From contig JAYOIK010000016.1 of assembly GCA_038118725.1 (NCBI GenBank), positions 1-64,000 on the forward strand: 64,000 bases of DNA. The letters are read 5' to 3'. Positions 27,007 through 36,120 of this stretch are shown piece by piece (position 1 is the first letter of the stretch; every line of letters starts with the position of its first letter). The DNA is from JADHLJ01 sp038118725. GTDB lineage: Bacteria > Pseudomonadota > Alphaproteobacteria > Thalassobaculales > Thalassobaculaceae. Under the pieces are notes generated by a model. The model made no database searches and was not told the DNA's origin. It worked only from the letters and a program-made list of their open reading frames with translations. Position numbers and translations under genes: made by a program.

Positions 27007-28314
27007 TCACACGTCGAGCGAGGCCGTCCGCTCCCATGCGCTTAGTTGCTGGGAGTAGAGGTTCCATTCCTCCATCTTGATCTTCACGTAAGAGCGGGAA
27101 AACGCCTCGCCCATTGCCGCCTTCAAACCCTTGTCGCGGTCGAAGAGACGGATCGCGTCGAGCAGATAGAGCGGTAGCTTCTTGGCGCCGCGCACCTTGT
27201 GACCCTCGGCGTACATGTCCAGATCCACCCGCTTGCCGGGTTGGGTCTTGTTGGCGATGCCCGCCAAACCGGCGGCGAGATAGCCGGCCTGGAGCAGATA
27301 GGGATTGGCCGCGCCGTCGGCGAGCCGGAACTCGAAGCGTCCCTCGTCCGGCACCCGCACCATGTGAGTCCGATTGTTGCCCGACCAGGTCACGGTGTTC
27401 GGCGACCAGGTGGCACCCGAGGCGGTCACCGGGGCGTTGATCCGCTTGTAGGAATTCACGATCGGGTTGGTGATCGCGCAAAGCCCCTCGGCATGGACAA
27501 GGCAGCCGCCGAGGAAATGCATCGCCAATTCCGAGAGGCCGAGCTCTCCCTTGGGATCATGGAATAGGTTCTTCTTGCCCGACTTGTCCCAGACCGAGAC
27601 ATGTGCGTGACAGCCATTGCCGGTGAGATGCGTGAAGGGCTTGGGCATGAAGGTCGCGCGCAGGCCGTGCTTCTCGGCGATCGACTTCACCATGAACTTG
27701 AAGAACGCGTGACGATCGGCGGTGACCAGGGCGTCGTCATAGTCCCAGTTCATCTCGAACTGGCCATTGGCATCCTCGTGGTCGTTCTGATACGGCCCCC
27801 AGCCGAGATCGATCATCGCGTCACAGATTTCCGAGACCACGTCATAACGCCGCATCAGCGCTTGCTGGTCATAGCAAGGCTTGGGCTCCACATCCCTGGG
27901 GTCGGAGATATCGGCGCCGTCGGCATCGATCAGGTGATACTCGGCCTCGACTCCGGACTTCATCCTGAGGCCCTGCGCCGCGGCTTGCGCGATCAGCTTC
28001 TTGAGGACCCCGCGCGGCGCCTGCTCGACCGGCGCGCCATCCATGACCAGATCGCCGGCGACCCAAGCGACCTCGGGCTTCCAAGGCAGTTGAATGACGC
28101 TATCGGTATCCGGTACCGCGAACATGTCCGGATGCGCCGGTGTCATGTCGAGATAGGCGGCGAAACCCGCGAAACCGGCGCCCTCGCTCTCCATCGCGCC
28201 CGCCGCCTGGGTCGGCACCAGCTTGGAGCGTTGCATGCCGCGCAAGTCCGTGAAGTTAAAGAGAAAATACTTCACGCCGTTCTTTTTCGCGAAAGCCTCG
28301 AGCTTGCTCGCCAT
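27007..28314 (-). CDS. gmaS: Gamma-glutamylmethylamide synthetase (type III GS-like)
   Basis: ATP-dependent ligation of methylamine to glutamate, the first step of the N-methylglutamate pathway. The 435-aa protein has the glutamine-synthetase catalytic fold: GVEAEYHLID, NDHEDANGQFEMNWDY, GNGCHAHVSVW, NNRTHMVRVP and GAANPYLLQAGYLAAGL. By sequence alone it could be a GlnT-type glutamine synthetase. The assignment to GmaS comes from its position 25 bases after mgsC in an mgsA-mgsB-mgsC-gmaS order, the arrangement of known methylamine users. ATG 28314 follows AGGAG with 6-base spacing. Confidence 0.8.
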   Translation of the reverse strand: MASKLEAFAKKNGVKYFLFNFTDLRGMQRSKLVPTQAAGAMESEGAGFAGFAAYLDMTPAHPDMFAVPDTDSVIQLPWKPEVAWVAGDLVMDGAPVEQAPRGVLKKLIAQAAAQGLRMKSGVEAEYHLIDADGADISDPRDVEPKPCYDQQALMRRYDVVSEICDAMIDLGWGPYQNDHEDANGQFEMNWDYDDALVTADRHAFFKFMVKSIAEKHGLRATFMPKPFTHLTGNGCHAHVSVWDKSGKKNLFHDPKGELGLSELAMHFLGGCLVHAEGLCAITNPIVNSYKRINAPVTASGATWSPNTVTWSGNNRTHMVRVPDEGRFEFRLADGAANPYLLQAGYLAAGLAGIANKTQPGKRVDLDMYAEGHKVRGAKKLPLYLLDAIRLFDRDKGLKAAMGEAFSRSYVKIKMEEWNLYSQQLSAWERTASLDV

Positions 28315-28339
28315 GTCGGTCTCCTCTCTCGCTTGGCCG

Positions 28340-29665
28340 TTAGCCGATCGGTCCCGACCAGCCGGGTATCCAATTCGTTCCCGCCAGCGGCACCCGCGCC
28401 ATCGCCGCCGCCTCCATGGTCAGGGCGACCAGATCCTCGGGTTCCAGGTTGTGCACGTGGCTTTTGCCGCAGGCCCGCGCCAGGGTCTGGCATTCCATGG
28501 TCAGGGTCGACAGATAGTTACGCACCCGCTTGGCGCCCTCTTCCGGGTCCAGGCGGGCTTCCAGCGCCGGGTCCTGGGTCGCGATGCCGACGGGACAACG
28601 GCCGGTCTGGCACATGTGACAAGCGCCGGGCCTGGTGCCGAGCGCCTCGTAATCCTCGAGATAGAGCGGCGCGTTACAGTTCAACGCCATCAAACCGGCC
28701 ATGCCGATCGACACCGCGTCGGCGCCCAGCGCCAGAGCCTTGGCAACGTCCCCGCCGGTGCGGATACCGCCGGAGACGATGAGCTGGACCTTGCGATGCA
28801 TGTCCAGTTCCTTCAACGCGTCCACCGCCATGCGCACCGCCGGCAGGGTCGGGATGCCGACATCCTCGATGAAGACATGCTGAGTGGCGGCGGTACCACC
28901 CTGCATCCCATCGACCACGACAGCGTCGGCGCCCGACTTGACCGCCAGCGCCACGTCATACTGGGTCCGCGTCGCCCCGACCTTCACATAGATGGGTTTT
29001 TCCCAATTGGTGATCTCGCGCAGCTCGTTGATCTTGATCTCAAGATCATCCGGCCCGGTCCAGTCGGGGTGGCGACAGGCACTGCGCTGATCGATCCCGG
29101 CGGGCAGGGTGCGCATCCCGGCCACACGCTCGGTGATCTTCTGGCCGAGGAGCATGCCGCCGCCACCGGGCTTGGCGCCCTGGCCGATCACCACCTCGAT
29201 CGCGTCCGCCGCGCGCAGCTGATCCGGCTCCATGCCGTAGCGCGAGGGCAGATACTGATAGATCAGGGTTTGCGAGGACTCCCGCTCCTCCGCCGTCATG
29301 CCGCCATCGCCGGTGGTGGTGCTGGTTCCCATGGCGCTGGCCGCGAGCCCGAGCGCGCGCTTGGCATTGGCTCCGATCGCGCCGAAGCTCATGCCGGCGA
29401 TGGTGATCGGGATTTTCAACTCCACCGGCTTGGAAGCAAAGCGCGCGCCGATGGTCACGTTGGTATCACAGCGCTCGCGATAGCCTTCCAGCGGATAGCG
29501 CGAAACCGACGCGCCGAGAAACACCAGATCATCGAAGTTCGGCACCGCCCGCCGGGCACCCGCGCCGCGGATGTAATAGAGGCCCTGATCAGCGGCGCGC
29601 TGGATCTCCTGGATAACATGCGGCGGATAGGTCGCCGATGTCTGGTCTTGACGTTGGTCGGTCAT
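28340..29665 (-). CDS. mgsC: N-methylglutamate synthase subunit C (glutamate-synthase-like)
   Basis: FMN- and 3Fe-4S-containing catalytic subunit homologous to the central and FMN domains of glutamate synthase. In the pathway it joins 2-oxoglutarate-derived carbon with the methylamine released by MgsA to make N-methylglutamate. Visible are GMSFGAIGANAKRALG, GQGAKPGGGGMLLG, SGGIRTGGDVAKALALGAD, and the cluster cysteines C349, C352 and C357 in CHMCQTGRC. The start at ATG 29665 is chosen over TTG 29701, which abuts a repeat. A 162-bp gap with a hairpin element separates it from mgsB, unusual inside an operon and possibly affecting subunit stoichiometry. Confidence 0.86.
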   Translation of the reverse strand: MTDQRQDQTSATYPPHVIQEIQRAADQGLYYIRGAGARRAVPNFDDLVFLGASVSRYPLEGYRERCDTNVTIGARFASKPVELKIPITIAGMSFGAIGANAKRALGLAASAMGTSTTTGDGGMTAEERESSQTLIYQYLPSRYGMEPDQLRAADAIEVVIGQGAKPGGGGMLLGQKITERVAGMRTLPAGIDQRSACRHPDWTGPDDLEIKINELREITNWEKPIYVKVGATRTQYDVALAVKSGADAVVVDGMQGGTAATQHVFIEDVGIPTLPAVRMAVDALKELDMHRKVQLIVSGGIRTGGDVAKALALGADAVSIGMAGLMALNCNAPLYLEDYEALGTRPGACHMCQTGRCPVGIATQDPALEARLDPEEGAKRVRNYLSTLTMECQTLARACGKSHVHNLEPEDLVALTMEAAAMARVPLAGTNWIPGWSGPIG

Positions 29666-29700
29666 GTTTGCGCGCCCGTTCCTCGCGATATCGGCTGACA

Positions 29701-29806
29701 AGACCCTTCGAGACGCGCGCGATACGCGCTCCCCGGGGTGAGTACCAGGACATAAAGAAGTGGCTCACCCTGAGGAGCGACGCTTGCGTCGCGTCTCGAA
29801 GGGTCT
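29701..29806. repeat. AGACCCTTCGAGACG inverted-repeat element, copy 1
   Basis: 106 bp with complementary ends: AGACCCTTCGAGACGC (29701-29716) and GCGTCTCGAAGGGTCT (29791-29806). An inner pair GGGTGAG / CTCACCC (29736-29742, 29764-29770) extends the stem. It sits between mgsB and mgsC, so it would fold in the operon mRNA. A second copy is at 41882-41980. Confidence 0.88.
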
Positions 29807-29827
29807 TTTCCAGCACACCGCCCCACC

Positions 29828-30517
29828 TCAATACGCCCCGGCATTATCGATCTTGAAATGATACAACTCCCGCGCCGAGCCATAGCGGCGAAAGGCGGAT
29901 AGGTCCGTGTCCATCCCCGAGCGCGCCAGCAGATCCGTCAGGCGCGTGCGTTCCGCCTCGCCGATCTCCTTCTCGACGCAATCGGCGCCGAGACTTTCCA
30001 CCGCGCCGGCGACATAGAGCTCCGCCTCGTAGATTGAATCTCCGAGAAACGCCCCGGCATCGCCGCACACCACCAGGGTTCCGGCCTGGGCCATGAACGC
30101 CGACATATGCCCGACCGAGCCGCCGACCACGATGTCGATGCCCTTCATCGATATGCCGCAGCGCGCGCTGGCGTCGCCCTCGATCACCAGCAGGCCGCCA
30201 TGGCCGGTCGCGCCGGCGGATTGGCTGGCGTCGCCGGTGACCCGAACCTCTCCGGACATCATGTTCTCGGCGACGCCGGTCCCCGCGTTGCCGCGCAGGG
30301 TCACCCGCGCGCGCTGGTTCATGCCGGCGCAGTAATATCCGGCGTGCCCGAGGATCGAAACGTCGATCGCCTCGGTCAGGCCGACCGCCAGATTGTGCCG
30401 TCCCTTGGCGTTCAGGACCTCGAAGGTCGCGCCCGCGACCGACCCGTTTCGTCCTTGCAGACGCTGGTTCAGCTCCCGGACCGCGACGGCATCGAGATCG
30501 ATCCTCTCCACCGCCAT
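29828..30517 (-). CDS. mgsB: N-methylglutamate synthase subunit B (GXGXG domain)
   Basis: 229-aa protein homologous to the C-terminal GXGXG beta-helix of glutamate synthase. It carries repeating glycine motifs (GHAGYYCAGM, GNAGTGVAEN, GATGHGGLLVIEG, GGSVGHMSAF). It has no active site of its own and is a structural subunit of the MgsABC complex. Its ATG overlaps the mgsA stop by one base (TGATG), with GGGGAG upstream, so the subunits are translationally coupled. Confidence 0.88.
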   Translation of the reverse strand: MAVERIDLDAVAVRELNQRLQGRNGSVAGATFEVLNAKGRHNLAVGLTEAIDVSILGHAGYYCAGMNQRARVTLRGNAGTGVAENMMSGEVRVTGDASQSAGATGHGGLLVIEGDASARCGISMKGIDIVVGGSVGHMSAFMAQAGTLVVCGDAGAFLGDSIYEAELYVAGAVESLGADCVEKEIGEAERTRLTDLLARSGMDTDLSAFRRYGSARELYHFKIDNAGAY

Positions 30518-31422
30518 CAGGCGGCTCCCCAGGAATAGACCGTGCCGGGCTTGGGCTCCCAGACAACCGCGTCATCGACGCCCGGCAGGCGCGCCAGCGC
30601 CCGGAACTCGGACGACATCGCCACCCAGTCATCGGTCTCGGCCATGACGGCGGGCTTGCAGGCGATCGGATCGCGCAGCACCGAGAAGCCGTCCCGGGTG
30701 CCGATCGCGAAGGTGTAGAACCCATCGAGGTCCTTGATCCCCGCCTCCAGCGCCTCGGAAATCGTCGCGCCCTGCCCCAGCCGCCAGGTGAAATAACCCG
30801 CCGCGACCTCGCTATCGTTGTCGGTCTGGAAACGCACGCCCTGCTTGTCGCGCAGCCAGTCGCGCAGCCGATTGTGATTCGAGAGCGAGCCGTTATGCAC
30901 CAGGCAGAGATCGTCGCCGGTATTGAAGGGATGCGCGCCCGCGGTGGTCACGGCGCTTTCCGTCGCCATGCGGGTATGACCGATCATGTGACTGCCGGCC
31001 ATTTGCGAGACCTCGAACCGGTCCAGCACATCGGCGGGCAGACCGATCTCCTTGTAGATTTCCAGGACCGAGCCGGAACTCATCACGCGGATATCGGCCC
31101 GGTTGGCCTCGACCCAGGCCCGCAGCTTCGAGGCGTCCAGGGGCGCCCGCAGGATCGCGTGGGTCGAGACAGGCTCGACATCGACCTCCACGCCGAGCCC
31201 GGCGCTCGCCGCCGCCGCCAGCGCGTTCCAGTCGTGGCCTGGCTCATCACTATAAACCGTGACCTTGGCCACGCCGTCATCGCCCGCCCGCTCGCGATAG
31301 ATCGCCAGCCCGGCGCTATCCGGCCCCCGCTCGGTCATCTCCACCAGCATCGGCGCGAACAGCCGGCCAAGACCGACCCGCAAGTCCGGGTTCTTCAGAT
31401 AGAGACCAACGATACCGCACAT
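30517..31422 (-). CDS. mgsA: N-methylglutamate synthase subunit A (class II GATase)
   Basis: Class II glutamine amidotransferase homologous to the N-terminal domain of glutamate synthase. In this pathway it is thought to release methylamine from gamma-glutamylmethylamide. The start was set at ATG 31422 so that the nucleophilic cysteine follows directly (MCGIVGLYL); an upstream extension to 31452 would bury it. RGPDSAG, GHTRMATESAVT and VHNGSLSNHN mark the family's substrate pocket. First gene of mgsA-mgsB-mgsC-gmaS. The M81 gene lies upstream across 352 bp of repeat-containing DNA, the likely promoter region. Confidence 0.88.
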   Translation of the reverse strand: MCGIVGLYLKNPDLRVGLGRLFAPMLVEMTERGPDSAGLAIYRERAGDDGVAKVTVYSDEPGHDWNALAAAASAGLGVEVDVEPVSTHAILRAPLDASKLRAWVEANRADIRVMSSGSVLEIYKEIGLPADVLDRFEVSQMAGSHMIGHTRMATESAVTTAGAHPFNTGDDLCLVHNGSLSNHNRLRDWLRDKQGVRFQTDNDSEVAAGYFTWRLGQGATISEALEAGIKDLDGFYTFAIGTRDGFSVLRDPIACKPAVMAETDDWVAMSSEFRALARLPGVDDAVVWEPKPGTVYSWGAA

Positions 31423-31570
31423 GACCGGGAAATCTCCGCGCCGACAGTCCACGAGACGCGTCCACGCGCCGCCAGGATCTTAAGCCGAGAGGGTGTGGGG
31501 TACGCAAGGGGGATGATGGTACGTGGGTCTGTCCATCGCAAAGCTAACCTTCCCTTCACCCGTCCTCCAT

Positions 31571-31739
31571 CGTCGTCCCGCGCTTGACGCGGGACCGAAG
31601 CCTGAAGCTCGTCAACGTGACGCATGGCGGAGGAGTCTGGGCAGTTACATCCGCACGATCGGCGTCCACAATCGTGCTTCGCTACCCGTCACACGCCGGC
31701 GTCTCAGGCGTCGATCCCGGATCAAGTCCGGGATGACGG
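31571..31739. repeat. CGTCATCCCG-type intergenic repeat, second copy
   Basis: Same architecture as 23523-23673. The left palindrome is GTCCCGCGCTTGACGCGGGAC (31575-31595) and the right palindrome ATCCCGGATCAAGTCCGGGAT (31714-31734), with GCCTGA-type flanks inside each end in opposite orientation. It lies in the 352-bp gap between the M81 gene and mgsA, where no gene is visible, just upstream of the presumed mgs promoter. Confidence 0.85.
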
Positions 31740-31774
31740 GATTAGATAGCGGTGAATGACGATCTACCGCCCCG

Positions 31775-33277
31775 CTATTCCACCGAGACCGGCTGAAGAT
31801 CCTCGTCGAGGGGATAGATCGGGCGTCGGACATTCTTGAAATCCAGCATGTCGTAATCCGAGGTACAGACCCCGACCCCGGCGCAATCCACCACCTGCTT
31901 GGCGATCTTCCTGAACCCGGCGCGCCAGTGGATACGGCTCTTCAGCATCAGGTATTTCTTGGCCAGCGGATCAATGCCGAGGCTCTGGAAGCAGGCGAAG
32001 TCGTTCGGCTCCTGCTGGGTGGAGATGACGACGATCTCGACCTTGCCGGTATCGAGGACCACGGTCGGCCCCATGTTGTTCATCACGCCCTTGCCCATGG
32101 GACCGATATTGCGGAACCGCCCATCCGAGATCAGCCGCACCCGCCCGGTCACCGACAGCGGCTCGCCGACACGGTCGATCGACGGCATGTCGGTCTTGCC
32201 GCCGAGCTCGACCGTGACTTCCTCGCCAATACCGGCGGCGATCATGGTCTGGACCGCGGCGGGATCCGAGATCGCGAAGGCCGCGACATCCTCGAGACCG
32301 GCGTCCAGTATGCCCTTCAGCACCGCCATCGTGTCCATCGAACCGCCGGACGCGGCGTTGTCATAATGATCCAGCAGGATGATCGGCCCGTCCTCCCGCA
32401 TCGCCGCGGCGCGGTCCAGCGACTTCTCCAGGGGCTCGATCTCGTAGACGAATTTCGAACGCTCTCGCCAGGCGAGATCCAGCAGGCGATCCCGCATGTC
32501 CTCGGCGAGACGCATGTCGCCGTCGGTAACCACCACGGCGCTGGAGCCGGCGAGACGAATATCGGCATGCGGGAAGCCGGTGAAGAAGCTGGCGCACAGC
32601 GCGCCCTCGCCCTCCAATTCGCGCGCCAGAGCCTGGATCTCCCGGTTCGGCGAATCGTCCGAGCCCTGACGCATCACATGCGGCAGCATCGGCCGGTTGC
32701 CCCAGGCCATGGTCGGGCGCGCCTCGCCCCTGATCATCGAGAAAAACGCTTTTCCGGCGCGCATGCCGGTCTCGTACACGTCGACATGCGGATAGGTCTG
32801 ATAGCCCGCGATGATGTCGGCGTTCTCGACGATCGCCGGATACATGTTGGTGTGCATGTCGAGCGAGACGGCGATCGGCGTATCCGGCGCGATTTGCCTG
32901 ATGCGGGCCAGAAGCGCGCCCTCGCCGTCCTCTCGGCTTTCGGTAACCATGGCGCCGTGCAGCTGCAGTAGGATACCGTCACAGCCTTCCTCGACCGCGC
33001 CGCAAATCCGGTCGGTCATATAGGCATAGGCCGCGTCCTCGACCGGCCCGCTCGGCCAGGCGCCGGCGGCGATCGGCAGCACCATCTCGGCTCCCTCGGC
33101 CTCGGCCAGTTCGATGAAGGCGCCGACCGCCGAGCCGGTGTTCCGATAGGCGGTGATGATCTCCTCGCCCTCCAGCGGCACCGGTCGGGTGTTCCCCCGG
33201 CTGAACCGCGACAGCGGCGTCGGAACCGTCGAGAAGGTGTTGGTCTCGTGGCTCATCATGGCGATGAGAAGGCGCAT
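31775..33277 (-). CDS. M81 family metallopeptidase (MlrC/microcystinase-like)
   Basis: 500-aa zinc peptidase family protein related to MlrC. The N-terminal zinc-site motif SHETNTFS is at residues 9-16, followed by SLDMHTNMYP, and the C-terminal half has the LLDHYDNAASGGSMDT region. The start ATG 33277 follows GGGGAG at 9-base spacing; the frame remains open to 33325 without support. M81 proteins are common in soil and marine alphaproteobacteria with no cyanotoxin link, and probably cleave or bind small amides and peptides. It lies 68 bases after the alpha-hydroxyacid oxidase on the same strand. Confidence 0.85.
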   Translation of the reverse strand: MRLLIAMMSHETNTFSTVPTPLSRFSRGNTRPVPLEGEEIITAYRNTGSAVGAFIELAEAEGAEMVLPIAAGAWPSGPVEDAAYAYMTDRICGAVEEGCDGILLQLHGAMVTESREDGEGALLARIRQIAPDTPIAVSLDMHTNMYPAIVENADIIAGYQTYPHVDVYETGMRAGKAFFSMIRGEARPTMAWGNRPMLPHVMRQGSDDSPNREIQALARELEGEGALCASFFTGFPHADIRLAGSSAVVVTDGDMRLAEDMRDRLLDLAWRERSKFVYEIEPLEKSLDRAAAMREDGPIILLDHYDNAASGGSMDTMAVLKGILDAGLEDVAAFAISDPAAVQTMIAAGIGEEVTVELGGKTDMPSIDRVGEPLSVTGRVRLISDGRFRNIGPMGKGVMNNMGPTVVLDTGKVEIVVISTQQEPNDFACFQSLGIDPLAKKYLMLKSRIHWRAGFRKIAKQVVDCAGVGVCTSDYDMLDFKNVRRPIYPLDEDLQPVSVE

Positions 33278-33345
33278 GGCGGAGGCTCCCCGACGGTTGG
33301 CTCGCAAGCTCGATTGATAGTCCACGCAATCGAACGGTCAATCGC

Positions 33346-34512
33346 TCAGTTTCTCGGCCACTCGCGCACGTCGCCGGAGATCCAGCTTCGGTCGAGTTCG
33401 GCGATGTCCGACACGCCGAGTTGAACCATCTGCAGCTCAAGCTCGTTGGTCAGCATATCGGCGACATGGCCGGGCCCGCCGGGGCCCATGGCGCCAAGGC
33501 CCCACATGAAGGCGCGGCCACAGAACACGAAATCCGCCCCGAGGGCCAGGGCCTTCATGATGTCGAGACCGTTGCTGAAGCCGCTATCGATCATCACGGT
33601 CGCCCGATCGCCCACCACGTCGACGATCTCGGGAAGCACTTCAATCGAGGACGGCGCGGCGTCCAGCTGACGCCCCCCGTGGTTCGATACCAGTATGCCG
33701 TTGTAACCGAGATCGACCGCCGCGACCGCGTCATCGGGATGCATGACGCCCTTGATAATCAGGTCGCCCTTCCACTTGTCGCGAATCCGCTTCAGCCGGT
33801 CGATGCTGGTCGGGCGCCCCAGCTGATCCGAGACGAAGTCGGCCATGCCGCGCATGCTTTTGTCCGGCGCGTATCTGCCGAGGGTTTTGAAATGCGGAAG
33901 GCCCGACGCCAGGGTCGCGAGGCTCCAATGCGGGCGCATGGCGGCGTTCCAGATCGTCGCGGCGCTGATCCGCGGCGGCACCGCCAAACCGTTATACATG
34001 TCCCTTGGCCGCCAGCCCCGGGCCGGCACGTCGACGGTCACCATCAAGGCCTTGCAGCCGCTATCCTGGGCCCGTTTGATCAGATCGTCGTTTACCTCTT
34101 CGTCCTTGGGCGGATAGAGCTGGTACCAGGCGTTGTCGCCGGCGGCCGCGGCGAATTGCTCGATATCGACCGTGCAGGCGGTACTCAACGTGACCGGAAT
34201 ATTCGCCGCCTTGCCCGCGCGGGCGAAATGCAGTTCCGCATTGGGCCATTGCAGACTGGCCAGCCCCATCGGCGCGATCCCGAAGGGTTTGTCATAGGAG
34301 CGCCCGAAAAGCTCCGTCTTCATATTGATGGGCTTGCGTTCAACCACATAGCGCGGCGCCATCTTGATCGCCTCGATGGCGGAGCGGTTCAGGTTCTTGC
34401 CGACCTCCGGACCGGTGCCGCCGTCGACATAGTCATAGGAGAATTTCGGCAAACGCTTCTTGGCGGCGCGATGCAGGTGATCGACGCTGGGATATCGGTT
34501 GGCTTGACGCAT
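33346..34512 (-). CDS. FMN-dependent alpha-hydroxyacid oxidase/dehydrogenase
   Basis: TIM-barrel flavoprotein of the lactate dehydrogenase (LldD)/glycolate oxidase family that oxidises an L-2-hydroxyacid. The active-site pattern is intact: FSYDYVDGG near the N-terminus, K254 in LIIKGV, and H278, R281 and D284 in SNHGGRQLD. The start ATG 34512 removes 18 upstream residues that read like leader DNA. Substrate unknown. It is divergent from dddP; glyoxylate- or lactate-type acids would fit but are guesses. Confidence 0.88.
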   Translation of the reverse strand: MRQANRYPSVDHLHRAAKKRLPKFSYDYVDGGTGPEVGKNLNRSAIEAIKMAPRYVVERKPINMKTELFGRSYDKPFGIAPMGLASLQWPNAELHFARAGKAANIPVTLSTACTVDIEQFAAAAGDNAWYQLYPPKDEEVNDDLIKRAQDSGCKALMVTVDVPARGWRPRDMYNGLAVPPRISAATIWNAAMRPHWSLATLASGLPHFKTLGRYAPDKSMRGMADFVSDQLGRPTSIDRLKRIRDKWKGDLIIKGVMHPDDAVAAVDLGYNGILVSNHGGRQLDAAPSSIEVLPEIVDVVGDRATVMIDSGFSNGLDIMKALALGADFVFCGRAFMWGLGAMGPGGPGHVADMLTNELELQMVQLGVSDIAELDRSWISGDVREWPRN

Positions 34513-34646
34513 GGTCGGTTTCTTCTGGGCAGGTGACACGAAAAGGCGCGCCACTATAGACGCCACGCGCGAAAAACGCTCGCGTCAAGTCTCGCGACCG
34601 CGCGTCGCATTCAAGACAAGGAAAATTTCAGACATGCCGTTTTCAT

Positions 34647-34658
34647 GACAGTCCTGTC
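34647..34658. promoter_or_regulatory. GACA-N4-TGTC palindrome upstream of dddP
   Basis: GACAGTCCTGTC is a perfect 12-base inverted repeat in the 223-bp intergenic region between the divergent alpha-hydroxyacid oxidase and dddP. An outer pair AGACA (34630-34634) and TGTCT (34655-34659) is also present. It could bind a dimeric regulator of either gene. It is too short to identify a regulator family. Confidence 0.3.
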
Positions 34659-34735
34659 TAGGGATTCGTGCTGCACTCCCGTGGTGGAACCGCGGTCGCC
34701 GTGAACACGCGACCTTTTCTCGGGAGTCGCCCCGC

Positions 34736-36076
34736 ATGAACGTCCAACCGCCCTACGCCGCCACTCGCAAGATCAATCCGCGTCCAGGACAAGCGGCGGC
34801 GCTGAAACCCGACGGCACGCCCGACGACAATGACCGGGTCGAAATCGGCCCCACCCCGCTCGCCTTCGCGGAGTGGGCGGAGGCGGGGCTCGAGATCCCG
34901 CATCTGCCGACAATGCGGCAATGCCGGCTGGACCGTCTGGTGAAGATGCTGCGCGAGCGGGATTACGGCGCGATCCTGATGTTCGACCCGCTCAACATCC
35001 GATACGCCTCGGACACCACGAACATGCAGATCTGGGCGATGCATGACCCGTTCAGGGCCTGTTTTGTCACCGCCGACGGCTACATGATCATTTGGGATTT
35101 CATGGGCCTGGACGATCTCTTGACCGCCCATAACCCGCTGGTGCGCGAGACAAGGGGTGGGGCGTCGTTCTTCTACTTCATCAACGGGGACAAGACTCGC
35201 GAGGCCGCGGCCAATTTCGCCGGCGAGATCGACTCCCTCATGCGCGAACATTGCGGCGGCAACCGGCGTTTGGCGGTCGACAAGATCATGGTGCACGGGC
35301 TGCGCGCGCTGGAGGCTCTCGGGATCGAGGTGATGGAGGGCGAGGAGGTCACCGAGAAGGCGCGGGTGGTCAAGGGACCGGACGAGCTGAGGGCCCTGCG
35401 CTGCGCCATGCATTCCTGCGAGGCGGCCTTGGCCGCGATGGAACGCGCCAGCGCGCCCGGCATGACCGAGGCCGAGGTCTGGGCCGTGCTGCACGCCGAG
35501 AACATCAAGCGCGGCGGCGAGTGGATCGAAACCCGCCTGCTCTCCACCGGGCCGCGCACCAATCCCTGGTTCCAGGAAGCCGGCCCCCGGATCATCCAGA
35601 ACGGCGACATTCTGGGCGTCGACACCGACCTCGTCGGCCCTTACGGCATGTGCGCCGATATGTCCCGCGCCTGGCTGGTCGGCGACAAGCAACCGACGGA
35701 CGAGCAGAAGCGCCTCTTCAACGTCGCCCATGAACACATCACGACGAATGCCCAGCAATTCGCGCCGGGCGTAAGCTTCAAGGAACTCACCTTCGGCGGT
35801 CATCAATTGCCGGAGGAGTTTGTCGACCGGCGCTATGGCTGCAAGATGCACGGGGTCGGTCTTTGCGATGAATGGCCGGCGATCGTCTATCCCATGGACT
35901 GGCGCGAGGGCGCGTTCGACTATGAGCTGGAGCCGGGCATGGTGATGACGGCGGAGGTCTATATCGGCGCCGTCGGCGGTCGCGAGGGGATCAAGCTCGA
36001 AGATCAGGTGATCATCACCGAGGACGGGTTCGAGAACATGACCAGCTATCCCTTTGACGAGAGGTTGCTGGGGTAG
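34736..36076 (+). CDS. dddP: DMSP lyase DddP (M24 family)
   Basis: Cleaves dimethylsulfoniopropionate to dimethyl sulfide and acrylate in the cytoplasm. The 446-aa sequence follows DddP from end to end, including the N-terminal extension before the pita-bread domain. The six metal ligands of characterised DddP are each one position later here: D296, D298, D308, H372, E407 and E422. Y367 and the candidate base D378 (CDEW) are also kept, while the peptidase signature is not. A GGGAG site precedes ATG 34736. Paralogues of DddP with other substrates cannot be excluded without assay. A TPP enzyme and a DMGDH-like gene follow on the same strand. Confidence 0.85.
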   Translation: MNVQPPYAATRKINPRPGQAAALKPDGTPDDNDRVEIGPTPLAFAEWAEAGLEIPHLPTMRQCRLDRLVKMLRERDYGAILMFDPLNIRYASDTTNMQIWAMHDPFRACFVTADGYMIIWDFMGLDDLLTAHNPLVRETRGGASFFYFINGDKTREAAANFAGEIDSLMREHCGGNRRLAVDKIMVHGLRALEALGIEVMEGEEVTEKARVVKGPDELRALRCAMHSCEAALAAMERASAPGMTEAEVWAVLHAENIKRGGEWIETRLLSTGPRTNPWFQEAGPRIIQNGDILGVDTDLVGPYGMCADMSRAWLVGDKQPTDEQKRLFNVAHEHITTNAQQFAPGVSFKELTFGGHQLPEEFVDRRYGCKMHGVGLCDEWPAIVYPMDWREGAFDYELEPGMVMTAEVYIGAVGGREGIKLEDQVIITEDGFENMTSYPFDERLLG

Positions 36077-36120
36077 GTTGGCGTGTCCGATCAAGGCGCG
36101 TGTCGCATCACCAATAAATC

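Noticed and set aside
28340..31422. Assimilatory glutamate synthase (GltB) split into parts
   Set aside because: Three separate subunits followed by a gmaS-type ligase match N-methylglutamate synthase organisation; GltD is absent.
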